Origin: Roseiarcus sp963820795
GTDB lineage: Bacteria; Pseudomonadota; Alphaproteobacteria; Rhizobiales; Beijerinckiaceae
Length of the DNA: 64,000 nucleotides
NCBI GenBank assembly: GCA_963820795.1
Contig: CAWGBJ010000002.1
Coordinates: 124,001-188,000, forward strand
Direction: 5' to 3'
Shown here: piece after piece, positions 26,353 to 35,391 of the stretch
Layout: each line of letters opens with the position of its first letter
Numbering within the stretch: position 1 is the first letter of the stretch
Made by a program: the position numbers and the translations under genes
Notes under the pieces: model-generated
What the model saw: only the letters and a program-made list of their open reading frames with translations
The model's database searches: none
Told to the model about the DNA's origin: nothing

Positions 26353-28623
26353 TCACGTCACCTTGGAAAAGTCGGCCACCGCGTGCACCGCTTCGCGCAG
26401 CTCGTTGAGCAGACGCAGGCGATTGAGGCGCAGCGCCGGGTCGTCGGCGTTGACGGTGACATAGAGGAAGAAGGCGTCGACCGGCGCGCGCAAGGCCGCG
26501 AGCGCGCGCATCGCGCCTTCGAAATCCTCGCGGCGCACGCGTTCCCGCGCCGCCGCGCCCGCCGCGGCCAACACGTCTGCCAGGTTCTTCTCAGCCGGCA
26601 GCACGAGCTTGGCCGGGTCATGCGGGCCGGCAAAGGCGCCGGCGCCGTCCTTCTTCTCCTCGGCGCGCAGGATGTTGGCGGCGCGGCGGTAGCCGGCGAG
26701 CAGGTTCCTGCCGTCTTCCGTGTCGAGCAGGCGCCCCAGCGCCTCGACACGCCTGACGATGATCATGAGGTCGTCCTGGTCGGGCAGGGCGAAGACCGCG
26801 TCGATCAGGTCGTGACGCGCCCCCTTGTCGCGCAGATAGACCTTGAGCCGGTCGGCGAAGAAGGCGAGGAGGCTCGCCGCGGTCTCGCGCAGCCGCTCGT
26901 CGTCGGGGATCGCGGCGCGCCGGGCGGCGCGTGAGACTGCGCCAACCATCGCCTCGAGCTCCGGCCCCTTGGGGAAGCCGCGCCGTTCGAGCGAGTGGAC
27001 GACAGCGCCGGCTTCGTCCTCGCGGGCAAACTCGACGTCCAGCAGCGCGGCCCAGATCGCGGCGGCAAGCGGTCCGGTCAGCGGCAGCCTGAGGCCGTTT
27101 TCGAGCACGATGCGGATGACGCCGAGCGCCGCGCGCCTCAGCGCGAATGGGTCCTTGCTGCCGGTCGGCTTCTCGTCGATCGCCCAGAAGGAACCCAGCG
27201 TGTCGAGCTTGTCGGCGAGCGCCACGGCGATTGACACGGGGGCGGTCGGGATGCGGTCGTTCGGCCCCTGCGGCTTGTAGTGCTCCTCGATCGCGCTGGC
27301 GACGCTCGCATCCTCGCCCTGCGCCGCGGCGTAATAGCGGCCCATCAATCCCTGCAGCTCGGGGAACTCGCCGACCATCTCGGTGACGAGATCGGCCTTG
27401 GCGAGGCGTGCGGCGCGGGCCGCAAGCTCGACGTCCGCGCCGACCCGGGGAGCGATCTCGCGCGCGAGCGTCTCGATCCGCTCGATCCGCTCGGCCTGCG
27501 TGCCGAGCTTCTCGTGGAAGACAATGCCGAGCGCCTCCAATTTGGCGAGGCGCTGGTCGAGCGGCTTCTGCGCCTTGTTCCGATAGTCGGAAAGCGGGGC
27601 GCGATCAATCTGCCAGAAGTGGCGGGCGTCGGCGAGGCGGGCGCGCACGACGCGCGCGTTGCCGGCGGCGATCGCCCCGCCGCCGTCGCTGGCGATGAGG
27701 TTCGCGACGACCACGAAGCGGTTGGCGAGATTGCCGGCCGCGTCCCTGAGGACGAAGCATTTCTGATTGGCGCGGATGGTCGCGCGGATGACTTCGGGGG
27801 GAATGTCGAGGAAGCCCGGCTCGAACTCGCCCATCAGCACGACCGGCCATTCGATGAGCCCCGCGACCTCCTCGAGCAGGCCCTCGTCCTCGATGAGCTC
27901 GAGCCCCTGGGCGAAGGCGAGGCTGCGGGCGTCGGCCGCAATGATCGCCTTGCGGCGGTCGGCGTCGAGCACGACCCTGGCCCGCAGGAGCGCATCGGCA
28001 TAGTCCTCATAGCGGCGGACTGCGATCGGCTCGGGCGCCATGAAGCGATGGCCCGAGGTGGAATTGCCGGCGGCGAGACCGTCGACCGCGAAGGGCACGA
28101 CTTCCGAGATATCGTGCGGGATGGCCAGGGTGCACAGGATGCCGCGTAAGGGGCGCACCCAGCGGAGGGCGTCGGGCCTCGCCGACGCCGCTCCCCAGCG
28201 CATCGACTTCGGCCACGGGAACGAGCGGATGACGGCCGGGATGATCTCGGCCAACGCGTCGGCGGTCGGCCGGCCCCGCTTCTCGGTCACCGCGACGTAA
28301 AACTGGCCCTTCTTCGGGTCCCTCTCGATCGTCGCGTCCTCGATACGTTCTAGGCCGGCGCTCTTGAGGAAGCCCTGGATCGCCGCCTCGGGCGCGCCGA
28401 CGCGCGGGCCCTTGCGCTCTTCGCGCAGGTTCGGCTGCGCCGCCGGCAGGCCCACAACGTGCAGCGTCAGCCGGCGCGGGGTGACGAAGGCCTGGGCGCC
28501 TTCGTATAGGAGGTTGCGGTCGACCAGCGCGTTGGTGACAAGGCGCTTCAGGTCGTCGGCCGCCTGCCGCTGCATGCGCGCAGGGATTTCTTCGCTCAAG
28601 AGTTCGAGGAGCAGGTCGGGCAT
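26353..28623 (-). CDS. glyS: Glycyl-tRNA synthetase beta subunit
   Basis: 756 aa, normal GlyS length, starting PDLLLELLSEEIPARMQ, the conserved N-terminus of bacterial GlyS. Internal SFPWPKSMRWG, FVVVANL, DARHFWQID (HD-like region) and SKDPFALRRAALGVIRI are conserved, with a C-terminal DALR-like anticodon-binding region (NRLRLLNELREAVHAVADFSKV). It pairs with the alpha subunit as an alpha2beta2 enzyme charging tRNA-Gly. glyQ lies upstream in the same direction, separated by a palindrome-rich spacer. Confidence 0.97.
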   Translation of the reverse strand: MPDLLLELLSEEIPARMQRQAADDLKRLVTNALVDRNLLYEGAQAFVTPRRLTLHVVGLPAAQPNLREERKGPRVGAPEAAIQGFLKSAGLERIEDATIERDPKKGQFYVAVTEKRGRPTADALAEIIPAVIRSFPWPKSMRWGAASARPDALRWVRPLRGILCTLAIPHDISEVVPFAVDGLAAGNSTSGHRFMAPEPIAVRRYEDYADALLRARVVLDADRRKAIIAADARSLAFAQGLELIEDEGLLEEVAGLIEWPVVLMGEFEPGFLDIPPEVIRATIRANQKCFVLRDAAGNLANRFVVVANLIASDGGGAIAAGNARVVRARLADARHFWQIDRAPLSDYRNKAQKPLDQRLAKLEALGIVFHEKLGTQAERIERIETLAREIAPRVGADVELAARAARLAKADLVTEMVGEFPELQGLMGRYYAAAQGEDASVASAIEEHYKPQGPNDRIPTAPVSIAVALADKLDTLGSFWAIDEKPTGSKDPFALRRAALGVIRIVLENGLRLPLTGPLAAAIWAALLDVEFAREDEAGAVVHSLERRGFPKGPELEAMVGAVSRAARRAAIPDDERLRETAASLLAFFADRLKVYLRDKGARHDLIDAVFALPDQDDLMIIVRRVEALGRLLDTEDGRNLLAGYRRAANILRAEEKKDGAGAFAGPHDPAKLVLPAEKNLADVLAAAGAAARERVRREDFEGAMRALAALRAPVDAFFLYVTVNADDPALRLNRLRLLNELREAVHAVADFSKVT

Positions 28624-28664
28624 CAGGGAAGGCCTGAGCTATCGTCGAGTTGCCGCATTGACTT

Positions 28665-28792
28665 GCCCTCACCCGCGATCCGCGGGTCAAGCCCGCGGAG
28701 GAGATCGGAGCGTTCCCGCATAGGGCGTCGAAAGACGCCCGTCTCTCGGTGGGCTTTGCGGGAGAAGGTGGCGCGCTGCGCCCGGATGAGGG
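28665..28792. repeat. Palindromic REP-like spacer between glyQ and glyS
   Basis: The spacer holds CCGCGGGTCAAGCCCGCGG-type inverted sequence (about 28676-28700), the pair GGCGTCGAAAGACGCC (28726-28741) and a GGGAGAAGGTGGC...CGGATGAGGGT string (28770-28795). The same string type recurs at 51721-51760. This is the look of dispersed intergenic palindromes of alphaproteobacteria. Confidence 0.6.
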
Positions 28793-29719
28793 TCACGACA
28801 CTCCCCCTCCCGCGGTCTTCAGCCACGCGGCGCCGCAGGCCCTGGCTAGCTCGCGGACGCGCAGGATATAGCTCTGGCGCTCGGTGACCGAGATGACGCC
28901 GCGGGCGTCGAGCAGGTTGAAGGCGTGGCTTGCCTTGATGCACTGGTCGTAGGCCGGTAGCGCCATCAGATGGCGGTCGCCGGAAGCCCCACGTTCGAGC
29001 AGCGACCGGCATTCGGCCTCCGCGTCCCGGAAATGCTGGAAAAGGATCGCCGTGTCGGCGTGCTCGAAATTGAAGCGGGAGTACTCCTCTTCCGCCTGCA
29101 GGAAGACGTCCCCGTAGGTGACGCGCGCCTCGCCGTCGCCGCCGTTGAAATTGATGTCGTAGATGCTGTCGACCCCTTGCACGTACATCGCCAGCCGCTC
29201 GAGGCCGTAGGTGAGTTCGCCGGAAACCGGCGCGCACTCGAAGCCGGCGACCTGCTGAAAGTAGGTGAACTGCGATACTTCCATGCCGTCGCACCAGCAT
29301 TCCCAGCCGAGTCCCCAGGCGCCGAGCGTGGGGCTTTCCCAGTCGTCCTCGACGAAGCGCACGTCGTGCAGCGCCATGTCGACGCCGATGGCCTTCAGGG
29401 AGTCGAGGTAGAGCTCCTGCAGGTTTTCCGGCGACGGCTTCAGAATCACCTGATATTGGTAATAGTGCTGAAGCCGGTTCGGGTTCTCGCCGTAACGGCC
29501 GTCCTTCGGCCGGCGCGACGGCTGGACGTAGGCGGCCTTCCACGGCTTCGGGCCGAGCGAGCGCAGGGTGGTCGCCGGATGGAAGGTGCCGGCGCCGACC
29601 TCCATGTCGTATGGCTGCAAGATGACGCAGCCCTGCCGCGCCCAGAACGTCTCGAGCGTCAGGATCAGGCCCTGGAACGATCTCGTCGGGTCGAGCGAAG
29701 GGTCTGCGGCGGGCGGCAT
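28793..29719 (-). CDS. glyQ: Glycyl-tRNA synthetase alpha subunit
   Basis: 308 aa with near-invariant class II motifs: SFQGLILTLETFWARQGCVI, YDMEVGAGTFHPATTLR, PSRRPKDGRYGENPNRLQHY, WGLGWECWCDGMEVSQFTYF and GLERLAMYVQGVDSIYD. It forms the catalytic half with GlyS. The ATG at 29719 gives the family length; the frame extends to 29785 without similarity. The Shine-Dalgarno sequence is weak. Confidence 0.97.
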   Translation of the reverse strand: MPPAADPSLDPTRSFQGLILTLETFWARQGCVILQPYDMEVGAGTFHPATTLRSLGPKPWKAAYVQPSRRPKDGRYGENPNRLQHYYQYQVILKPSPENLQELYLDSLKAIGVDMALHDVRFVEDDWESPTLGAWGLGWECWCDGMEVSQFTYFQQVAGFECAPVSGELTYGLERLAMYVQGVDSIYDINFNGGDGEARVTYGDVFLQAEEEYSRFNFEHADTAILFQHFRDAEAECRSLLERGASGDRHLMALPAYDQCIKASHAFNLLDARGVISVTERQSYILRVRELARACGAAWLKTAGGGVS

Positions 29720-29891
29720 TTGTCTATCAGGGACTCGGGAATTTTTTGGCGCCGCGACCCTAGTGATGCGGGTCCATGCGGTCAACGACGCAAATCACCG
29801 CGCGTTCCCAGCGCCGGACCGCCCTTCGCCTCCGGTTTGCCACGCTTCGCGTCCGCCGTTAAAGCGGAGGCGCCAAGGAGAGGCCTGAACG

Positions 29892-30605
29892 ATGCGTCCG
29901 TCCCAACGCGCCGCCGATGAAATGCGCAATGTCACCTTCGAGCGCGGGGTCGCGCGCTATGCGGAGGGCTCCTGCCTCGTCCGCTTCGGCGATACGCATG
30001 TGCTCTGCGCCGCCTCCCTCGAGGAGAAGCCGCCGCCCTGGCTGCGTGGGCAGGGCAGGGGCTGGGTGACGGCCGAATATTCCATGCTGCCGCGCGCCAC
30101 GCTGACCCGCAGCAAGCGCGAATCGACGAGCGGGCGCGTCTCCGGCCGCACCCAGGAGATCCAGCGGCTGATTGGCCGCAGCCTGCGCGCGGTTGTCGAT
30201 CTCGCGCGGCTCGGCGAGCGCCAGATCACCATCGATTGCGACGTGCTGCAGGCGGACGGCGGCACGCGCACCGCCTCTATCACCGGGGCGTGGGTTGCGC
30301 TGCGCGATTGTCTTGTCTGGATGGCGCAACGCTCGATCCTGCGCGACAGCCCGCTGAAAGACCATGTCGCCGCAGTCTCGTGCGGCATTGTCGGCCGCAA
30401 GGCAGTGATCGATCTCGACTATGCCGAGGATTCGACCGCCGAGACCGACGCGAATTTCGTCATGACCGGGTCGGGGGGACTGGTCGAGGTGCAGGGTTCG
30501 GCCGAGGGCGCGCCGTTCAGCGAGGCCGAGCTACTGCAGATGATGGCGCTCGCCCGGGTCGGCATCGGCCGGCTCGTCGGCCTGCAGAAAGCGGCGATCG
30601 GCTGA
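29892..30605 (+). CDS. rph: Ribonuclease PH
   Basis: 237 aa, full length. RPSQRAADEMRNVTFERG, GRGWVTAEYSMLPRATLTR, QEIQRLIGRSLRAVVDL, IDCDVLQADGGTRTASITGA and DLDYAEDSTAETDANFVMTG are the RNase PH core, with the phosphate-binding Arg pair and catalytic Asp in the last segments. This phosphorolytic 3'-5' exonuclease trims tRNA 3' ends. It is divergent from glyQ and convergent with rnd. Confidence 0.97.
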   Translation: MRPSQRAADEMRNVTFERGVARYAEGSCLVRFGDTHVLCAASLEEKPPPWLRGQGRGWVTAEYSMLPRATLTRSKRESTSGRVSGRTQEIQRLIGRSLRAVVDLARLGERQITIDCDVLQADGGTRTASITGAWVALRDCLVWMAQRSILRDSPLKDHVAAVSCGIVGRKAVIDLDYAEDSTAETDANFVMTGSGGLVEVQGSAEGAPFSEAELLQMMALARVGIGRLVGLQKAAIG

Positions 30606-30611
30606 TCAGGT

Positions 30612-31232
30612 TCAGGGATAGCCGTGCGAGAAGATGTCCATGTCTGCAAAACCCGCGAGGTCGAGCCGCACCCGGTCGGGCAGGTAGGCAAAAGCGGCGC
30701 GGGCGAGGCTATCGCGCCCTTCACGCATCAGCATCGTGTCGAGCTTCTCGCGCAAAGCGTGCAAATGCAGGACGTCCGAGGCGGCATAGGCGAGCTGCGC
30801 GTCGGTCAGGGTCTCCGCGCCCCAGTCGGAAGACTGTTGCTGCTTCGAGACTTCGACGCTGAGCAGTTCGCGCGTCAGATCCTTGAGTCCATGCCGGTCG
30901 GTGTAGGTTCGGGCGAGCTTCGAAGCGATTTTGGTGCAATAAACCGGTCCCGCCATCACCCCGAAAGCATGCGCCAGCACCGCCATGTCGAAGCGGCCGA
31001 AATGGAACAGTTTGACGACGTTTGGGTCGGCCAATAGCCTTTCGAGATTGGGCGCGCGCTGTTGTCCGGCGGCGATCTGCACCACGTCGGCGTCACCGTC
31101 GCCGCCCGAGAGCTGTACAACGCAGAGCCGGTCCCGTCCAACAGAAAGGCCGAGCGTTTCGGTGTCGATCGCTGCCGCTTCGCCGAATGCGGCGCCGTCG
31201 GGAAGATCGTTGCGGTGCAGGCGGACGGCCAC
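30612..31232 (-). CDS. rnd: Ribonuclease D-like 3'-5' exonuclease (single domain)
   Basis: 206 aa DnaQ-fold exonuclease: Exo I AIDTETLGL (DxE), Exo II HFGRFDMAVL (Asp), Exo III YAASDVLHL (YxxxD). The HRDC domains of classical RNase D are missing, as in the short alphaproteobacterial form. It processes tRNA 3' ends, fitting its convergence with rph, only 6 nt away. Confidence 0.92.
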   Translation of the reverse strand: MAVRLHRNDLPDGAAFGEAAAIDTETLGLSVGRDRLCVVQLSGGDGDADVVQIAAGQQRAPNLERLLADPNVVKLFHFGRFDMAVLAHAFGVMAGPVYCTKIASKLARTYTDRHGLKDLTRELLSVEVSKQQQSSDWGAETLTDAQLAYAASDVLHLHALREKLDTMLMREGRDSLARAAFAYLPDRVRLDLAGFADMDIFSHGYP

Positions 31233-31320
31233 AGGGTCCAGCTCGTTCTCATTTTATTTACAAAGGGTTACGCATTTTGTCGAGACTTGCCATTACATCC
31301 GCTGTCGCGAACGGTCAACA

Positions 31321-32014
31321 TGCCGCGCGAGGCTCCGACAAAACGGATCGCCTTTGCCATCGTTACCGGTTTTCTGGGCGCCGGCAAGACGACGCTGATC
31401 AATCGGCTGCTGAGGTCGCAGGGACTGGCCGACGCGCTCTTCATCGCAAGCGGCTGCGTCTGCCGCGCATTACGCGACGATCTCGATGAAACCCTTCGCG
31501 GGGCGGCGGCGCGCCGCGACTCCGGTGCGATGCCCCGTTCGCCCGCATTATTCTCGAGACGACCGGCCTCACCGAGCCGGCGACGATCCTCAACGCGCTC
31601 TTCGCCGATCTCGAGGTTGAGATGCGCCTTGCGCTCGCCGGCGTCGCGACGCTCGTCGACGCCGGGAATGGTCTCACGACCTTGAGCGCGTGGCCGGAGG
31701 GCGCGCCAGATTGCGCTCGCGGATCCTATCGCCCTCGCCAAGAGCGATCTTCTGCCTTCCGTTCCTGGCAGAGGCTCCCGCGCCGTTCGCCGCCGCTTTC
31801 GCGCCGGCGCGCGCGACACACGCACGCGGGGGCCGAAGCTTCGCCTTTCGAACCGCGGAGCTGGTCGAACCGAAGGCGTTTGGGCAGTTCCTGTCGCTTG
31901 TCGGCGCCATGCTCGGCCCAAGGGGCTCTTCGCCCTCGCGACCGGCCGGGCGCCCCGATCCTCGTCGACGGCGCCGGCCATGTTTTTCACCCGCCCCGGC
32001 CGCTCGAGCGATAG
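31321..32014 (+). pseudogene. CobW/COG0523-family P-loop GTPase, decayed
   Basis: The N-terminus is intact: IAFAIVTGFLGAGKTTLINRLL (Walker A). The stretch between ADALF and IASGCVCRALRDDLDETLRG lacks about 35 residues that normally hold the EFGE-type segment. A shift near 31535 leads to ILETTGLTEPATILNALFAD and LALAGVATLVDAGN in another frame, and further shifts bring remnants of IALADPIALAKSDLLP and a C-terminal APILVDGAGHVFHPP near 31950-31995. The family moves or inserts metals (Zn, Co). Multiple lesions make this a true pseudogene rather than a read error. Confidence 0.82.
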
Positions 32015-32191
32015 CCCGACGCCATCGCGCCACTAGGATCGTCGTCGTCGAGGATGTCTCCGGGCGCGAGGTCAAAAAACCGGTGGGCGCTGACCGCGCC
32101 GCAGTCCGACGGACCTGGCTGCGCCGACGGACAATCCGCTCAGCCCCGGGGGAGGAGGGCGGCTTGCTGGGATAGAGCGCGCTCCTCTGGC

Positions 32192-32641
32192 TCAGGTCGC
32201 CGACCGGTCCGTGCACGGATCCGCGACGCTGGCGCAGAACACATAGCCGACGCCGCGCACCGAGCGGATGAGCGGCGGGCGAGCCGGGTCGGCATCGATC
32301 TTCTTGCGCAGACGCGCCACCAGCGTGTCGATCGACCGGTCGAAATAATTCCACGTCCGTCCGCGCAGCGCGCCAAGCAGCATCGCGCGCGACAGCGCCT
32401 GGCCGGGTTGGCGGAGGAAAGCCATCAGGAGATCGAATTCGGACGAGGTGAGATCGACCCGCTTGCCGGTCGCGCCGACCAGGTCGCGGGTGGAGGCGTC
32501 GAGCGTCCATCCGGCGAACTCGTAGGGGCGCGCCGCGTTAAGCGGGATCGGCGCCGGCGCGTCGACAATCTCGATTTCGCGTCGCCGCAGCGCGGCTTCG
32601 ATGCCGGTCAGGTCTCTGCCCTCGAGAAGAAGAATCCTCAT
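32192..32641 (-). CDS. OmpR-type winged-helix regulator lacking a receiver domain
   Basis: 149 aa from the ATG at 32641 (MRILLLEGRDLTGIEAALRR). Residues about 45-140 are a complete Trans_reg_C domain: FAGWTLDASTRDLVG, VDLTSSEFDLLMAFLRQPGQALSRAMLL, RSIDTLVARLRKKID and IRSVRGVGYVF. Only about 30 residues precede it. These resemble the first strand of a receiver fused directly to the linker, so most of the receiver, including its phospho-Asp, is deleted. It may be a constitutive regulator or a decaying gene; it lies beside the CobW pseudogene. Confidence 0.8.
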   Translation of the reverse strand: MRILLLEGRDLTGIEAALRRREIEIVDAPAPIPLNAARPYEFAGWTLDASTRDLVGATGKRVDLTSSEFDLLMAFLRQPGQALSRAMLLGALRGRTWNYFDRSIDTLVARLRKKIDADPARPPLIRSVRGVGYVFCASVADPCTDRSAT

Positions 32642-33030
32642 TGCCCGCCCAAGCCGTTTGCCGCGCTCGCTCTGTTTCGAGACGCGATCGCTCAGATTCG
32701 TCGCACAATCGGGACTCCTGTCAATAATGACCATGGGGAAACCGATCTGACATTCTGGATGGATGGCGTCTTTTGCGCTAAAAGTGAGATTACGCTGATT
32801 TAGTCTAATTTGACCATATATTGAGGAGTAATGACCGCTGCAGAATCTTGTACGTTACGCTGAAGACGAGGTCCGGCGCGCCGGTCGCGGCGCGGCCGGA
32901 GCGAAGCGTTCGCGGACGACGGCGCTCGTGACGCTGCGGCGCCTTTGCATGCAACACTGCGATGCCTCCTGCGGCGCGGCGGCAAACGATATAAACGTAC
33001 ACGAATCGCAGCGAATCACTGCCGTGGGCC
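32642..33030. other. Intergenic promoter region between divergent regulators
   Basis: 389 nt between the truncated OmpR-type gene and a LysR-type gene. The part at 32700-32835 is AT-rich, with ATTTAGTCTAATTTGACCATATA-like sequence near 32795-32820 that resembles promoter DNA. No coding frame or RNA gene was recognised. Confidence 0.4.
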
Positions 33031-33879
33031 ATGTCCAGCATTCCGATCGATGTTCTCAGGGCCTTCGTCGCTGTCGTCGAGGCGCGCGGATTCACCCGAG
33101 CGGCGGAGAAGCTCGGCCGCTCGCAGCCGACGATCAGCCTGCAGGTGAAGCGCCTCGAGGAGCTGGTCGAGGCGCCGTTGTTCGAGAAGGCGCAACGGTT
33201 CGAACTGACCGAGGTGGGCGCGGTCTGTTTCGATTACGGCCAGCGCGTGCTGCGCCTGCACGACGACTTGCTAGACGAGGCGTCGCGCCGGAGAGCGTCG
33301 GAGGCGATGTTGCGCATCGGGGTCGCCGGGGAATTCGCCGGTCGCCTCGCCCCTCGTCTTCAAGGGCTAGGCGACGGCATGAAAGGTGGCGTTCGCTACG
33401 AGGTCACTGCCGACGATTCCCATCGAATCGCCTCGGCTTTCCGGCAGAACGGGCTCGACATCGCCTTCTTTCTCGGCGACGAGGCCGAAGCCCAAAGCGG
33501 GCAGCGCTGGCGAGCGCCCCTGCGCTGGTTCGGCAAGGCGAACGCCGGCTCGGCCGACGAGCCGCTGCCGCTCGCCCTCGCACCACGGGGTTCGGCGCTG
33601 CATGAGGCGGCGGTCGACGCGCTGCGCTCTTTGGGGCGCAGATTCGAAATCGTCTGCATGAGCGCGGACTTCGCCGTGCTGGCCGGCGCCGTCTCTGCAG
33701 GTCTCGGCCTCGCGCCGATGATCGAGGGGCTGGCGCCGGAAGGACTGAAGCCGAGCTCCGACAAGAGGCTTCCGCCCTTGCCCCCGATGACGCTCACCCT
33801 GCTCGCACGGTCTCCGGCGCTTGCCGAGTCCGGCCGTCGCTGGGTCGCCGACGCCGTCGCGACGCTCGAGCCGCTCTGA
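33031..33879 (+). CDS. LysR-family transcriptional regulator
   Basis: 282 aa. The HTH is SSIPIDVLRAFVAVVEARGFTRAAEKLGRSQPTIS-like (residues 2-36), followed by the dimerisation helix with LFEKAQRFELTEVGAV and an LTTR effector domain from about residue 88 (LRIGVAGEFA). The HTH subgroup with SQPTISLQVKRLEE is common in alphaproteobacteria. No adjacent divergent target of obvious function is seen. Confidence 0.9.
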   Translation: MSSIPIDVLRAFVAVVEARGFTRAAEKLGRSQPTISLQVKRLEELVEAPLFEKAQRFELTEVGAVCFDYGQRVLRLHDDLLDEASRRRASEAMLRIGVAGEFAGRLAPRLQGLGDGMKGGVRYEVTADDSHRIASAFRQNGLDIAFFLGDEAEAQSGQRWRAPLRWFGKANAGSADEPLPLALAPRGSALHEAAVDALRSLGRRFEIVCMSADFAVLAGAVSAGLGLAPMIEGLAPEGLKPSSDKRLPPLPPMTLTLLARSPALAESGRRWVADAVATLEPL

Positions 33880-33979
33880 CGCTGGGACGGCGCCCGCGTT
33901 GCGCTTCGTCACAAAACGTCACGCTTCGGACCGGCCTCTTCGTGGCAGCATTCGCCAAGTGCAAATCGAGGCGACGCCG

Positions 33980-34195
33980 ATGCAAAATTCAACCAGGCGC
34001 AAGGGTCTTGCTGCATTGCGCCGTGAAAAAGTCGGCGCGGACGAGGAGCTTGAAAGCGCGCTCTTCGCCGAGTTTACGAGGCATGGCACGGTCGCTTCGC
34101 TCGCCGGCGCAATCGCCGGCCGGCTCGGCGGCCGGGTGCGAGATGCGGATCTGATGGATGAGGCCGGGCTTCACCCAAGCCGCGACAAGGGTTGA
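33980..34195 (+). CDS. Small hypothetical protein
   Basis: A 71-aa charged frame (many Arg and Glu; LAALRREKVGADEELESALF, then HGTVASLAGAIAGRLGGRV) with GAGGCGAC before the ATG at 33980. It lies 69 nt upstream of the DUF1217 flagellar gene. No family was recognised; the coding look rests on codon use and ribosome-binding site. Confidence 0.45.
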   Translation: MQNSTRRKGLAALRREKVGADEELESALFAEFTRHGTVASLAGAIAGRLGGRVRDADLMDEAGLHPSRDKG

Positions 34196-34264
34196 GCTAA
34201 CTTCGGGAATTAACTCGGACGCAGCCATTCGCGGCTACGCTCGCACAAGAACAAGTCCGCTCCG

Positions 34265-35143
34265 ATGACCACGACGACGACCTATCTCTCGGTTGACCAG
34301 AACCTAGCGCGCTACCAGGCGATGACCGCCGCAGAGCCCGCGGTGAAGACGGCCACTGCCTATTACGAGGCGAACATCGGCAAGGCGACGTCCATTCAGG
34401 ACTTCGTCGGAAACTACCGCCTCCTGTCCTATGCGCTCGACGCCTACGGCCTCGGCGATCAGATCAATGCCAAGGCGCTGATCACGAAGGTGCTGGAAGG
34501 CGGCGTCGCAAATCCGAAGAGCCTCGCCAACACGCTGACGGATTCGCGATGGAAGGCGTTCGCCGCGGCGTTCGACTTCGTCGGCCAAGGCGCCGCTTCG
34601 GTCTCTGCGCCCGACGCCGTCAAGACGACGGCATCCAATTATGTCGAGCAGCAGCTCGAGAGCGATCAGGGCGCTCAGGACGTCGGGGTCCAGCTTGCGC
34701 TCTACTTTCAGCGGGTCGCGCCGACCGTCACCAGCGAATACGGCATCCTCGCGGATCCGAACTTGCTCGAAGTGGCGCAGACAATCTTCGGCCTCCCGCC
34801 GGAAACCAGCGCCAGCAGTATCGACGCACAGGCGAGCGCGCTGTCGAAATTGATGCCGGTTTCGGATCTGCAAGACCCCCAAAAACTGCAACAGCTGACC
34901 GAGCGCTTCACCGCGATGTACGACCTGACCTATGGCCCGGGGTCGGGCGCCACGACATCGCTGACGGTTGCGTCGGACAATTCGATGTCGATACCGTCCG
35001 GCGCGTCCGCGGTCCTGGCGGGCGTCATCGATTCGAACGGCGCCTCGATTGCCACCTCGCTGCAGGCCTTCACCGGCACGACGACCCCGATGTTCTCCGA
35101 CGCGCTGATGTCGAGCCTGCAGAGCTTCAGGCTCGGCGGCTAG
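34265..35143 (+). CDS. DUF1217 flagellar-cluster protein
   Basis: 292 aa, Ala/Ser/Thr-rich, no signal peptide. TTYLSVDQNLARYQAM, then ATAYYEANIGKATSIQDFVGNYRLLSYALDAYGL and IDAQASALSKL are typical of DUF1217, a family seen in flagellar loci of Hyphomicrobiales. The sequence VQLALYFQRVAPTVTSEYGIL is also conserved. A flagellar export or hook-related role is inferred from context only. Confidence 0.85.
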   Translation: MTTTTTYLSVDQNLARYQAMTAAEPAVKTATAYYEANIGKATSIQDFVGNYRLLSYALDAYGLGDQINAKALITKVLEGGVANPKSLANTLTDSRWKAFAAAFDFVGQGAASVSAPDAVKTTASNYVEQQLESDQGAQDVGVQLALYFQRVAPTVTSEYGILADPNLLEVAQTIFGLPPETSASSIDAQASALSKLMPVSDLQDPQKLQQLTERFTAMYDLTYGPGSGATTSLTVASDNSMSIPSGASAVLAGVIDSNGASIATSLQAFTGTTTPMFSDALMSSLQSFRLGG

Positions 35144-35259
35144 CGCACCGGCCCGACGCTCATCGCCCCGGAGCGATGTTTTAAGGGACTTCTATAGCGC
35201 GGACGGTCATACGAATCTTGCAGCTCTCGACATCCAGCAGGACGTGAAACAGGCGAGCC

Positions 35260-35391
35260 ATGCGCAATAAAGTCGGCGATCCCTCCGTGAGCCGTTGGGA
35301 TTCCTTCCGCTCGTTGCAGACCCATTTAGCGATGCGCGCCGAAGCGAAAAGGCCCGCGCAAGGGCGGAGTGCGAGCGTGGCGCCCTCATGA
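35260..35391 (+). CDS. Possible 43-aa leader ORF coupled to the TPR-glycosyltransferase gene
   Basis: A short frame (MRNKVGDPSVSRWDSFRSL...) has AGGCGA before its ATG, and its TGA overlaps the next gene's start as ATGA (35388-35391). The following gene has no good Shine-Dalgarno sequence of its own, so coupling from this frame is plausible. It could equally be a chance frame. No similarity was recognised. Confidence 0.3.
   Translation: MRNKVGDPSVSRWDSFRSLQTHLAMRAEAKRPAQGRSASVAPS

Noticed and set aside
31674..32510. 278-aa minus-strand frame over the CobW relic and OmpR-type gene
   Set aside because: Its first part is an out-of-frame reading of the winged-helix domain and the rest is antisense to the pseudogene.
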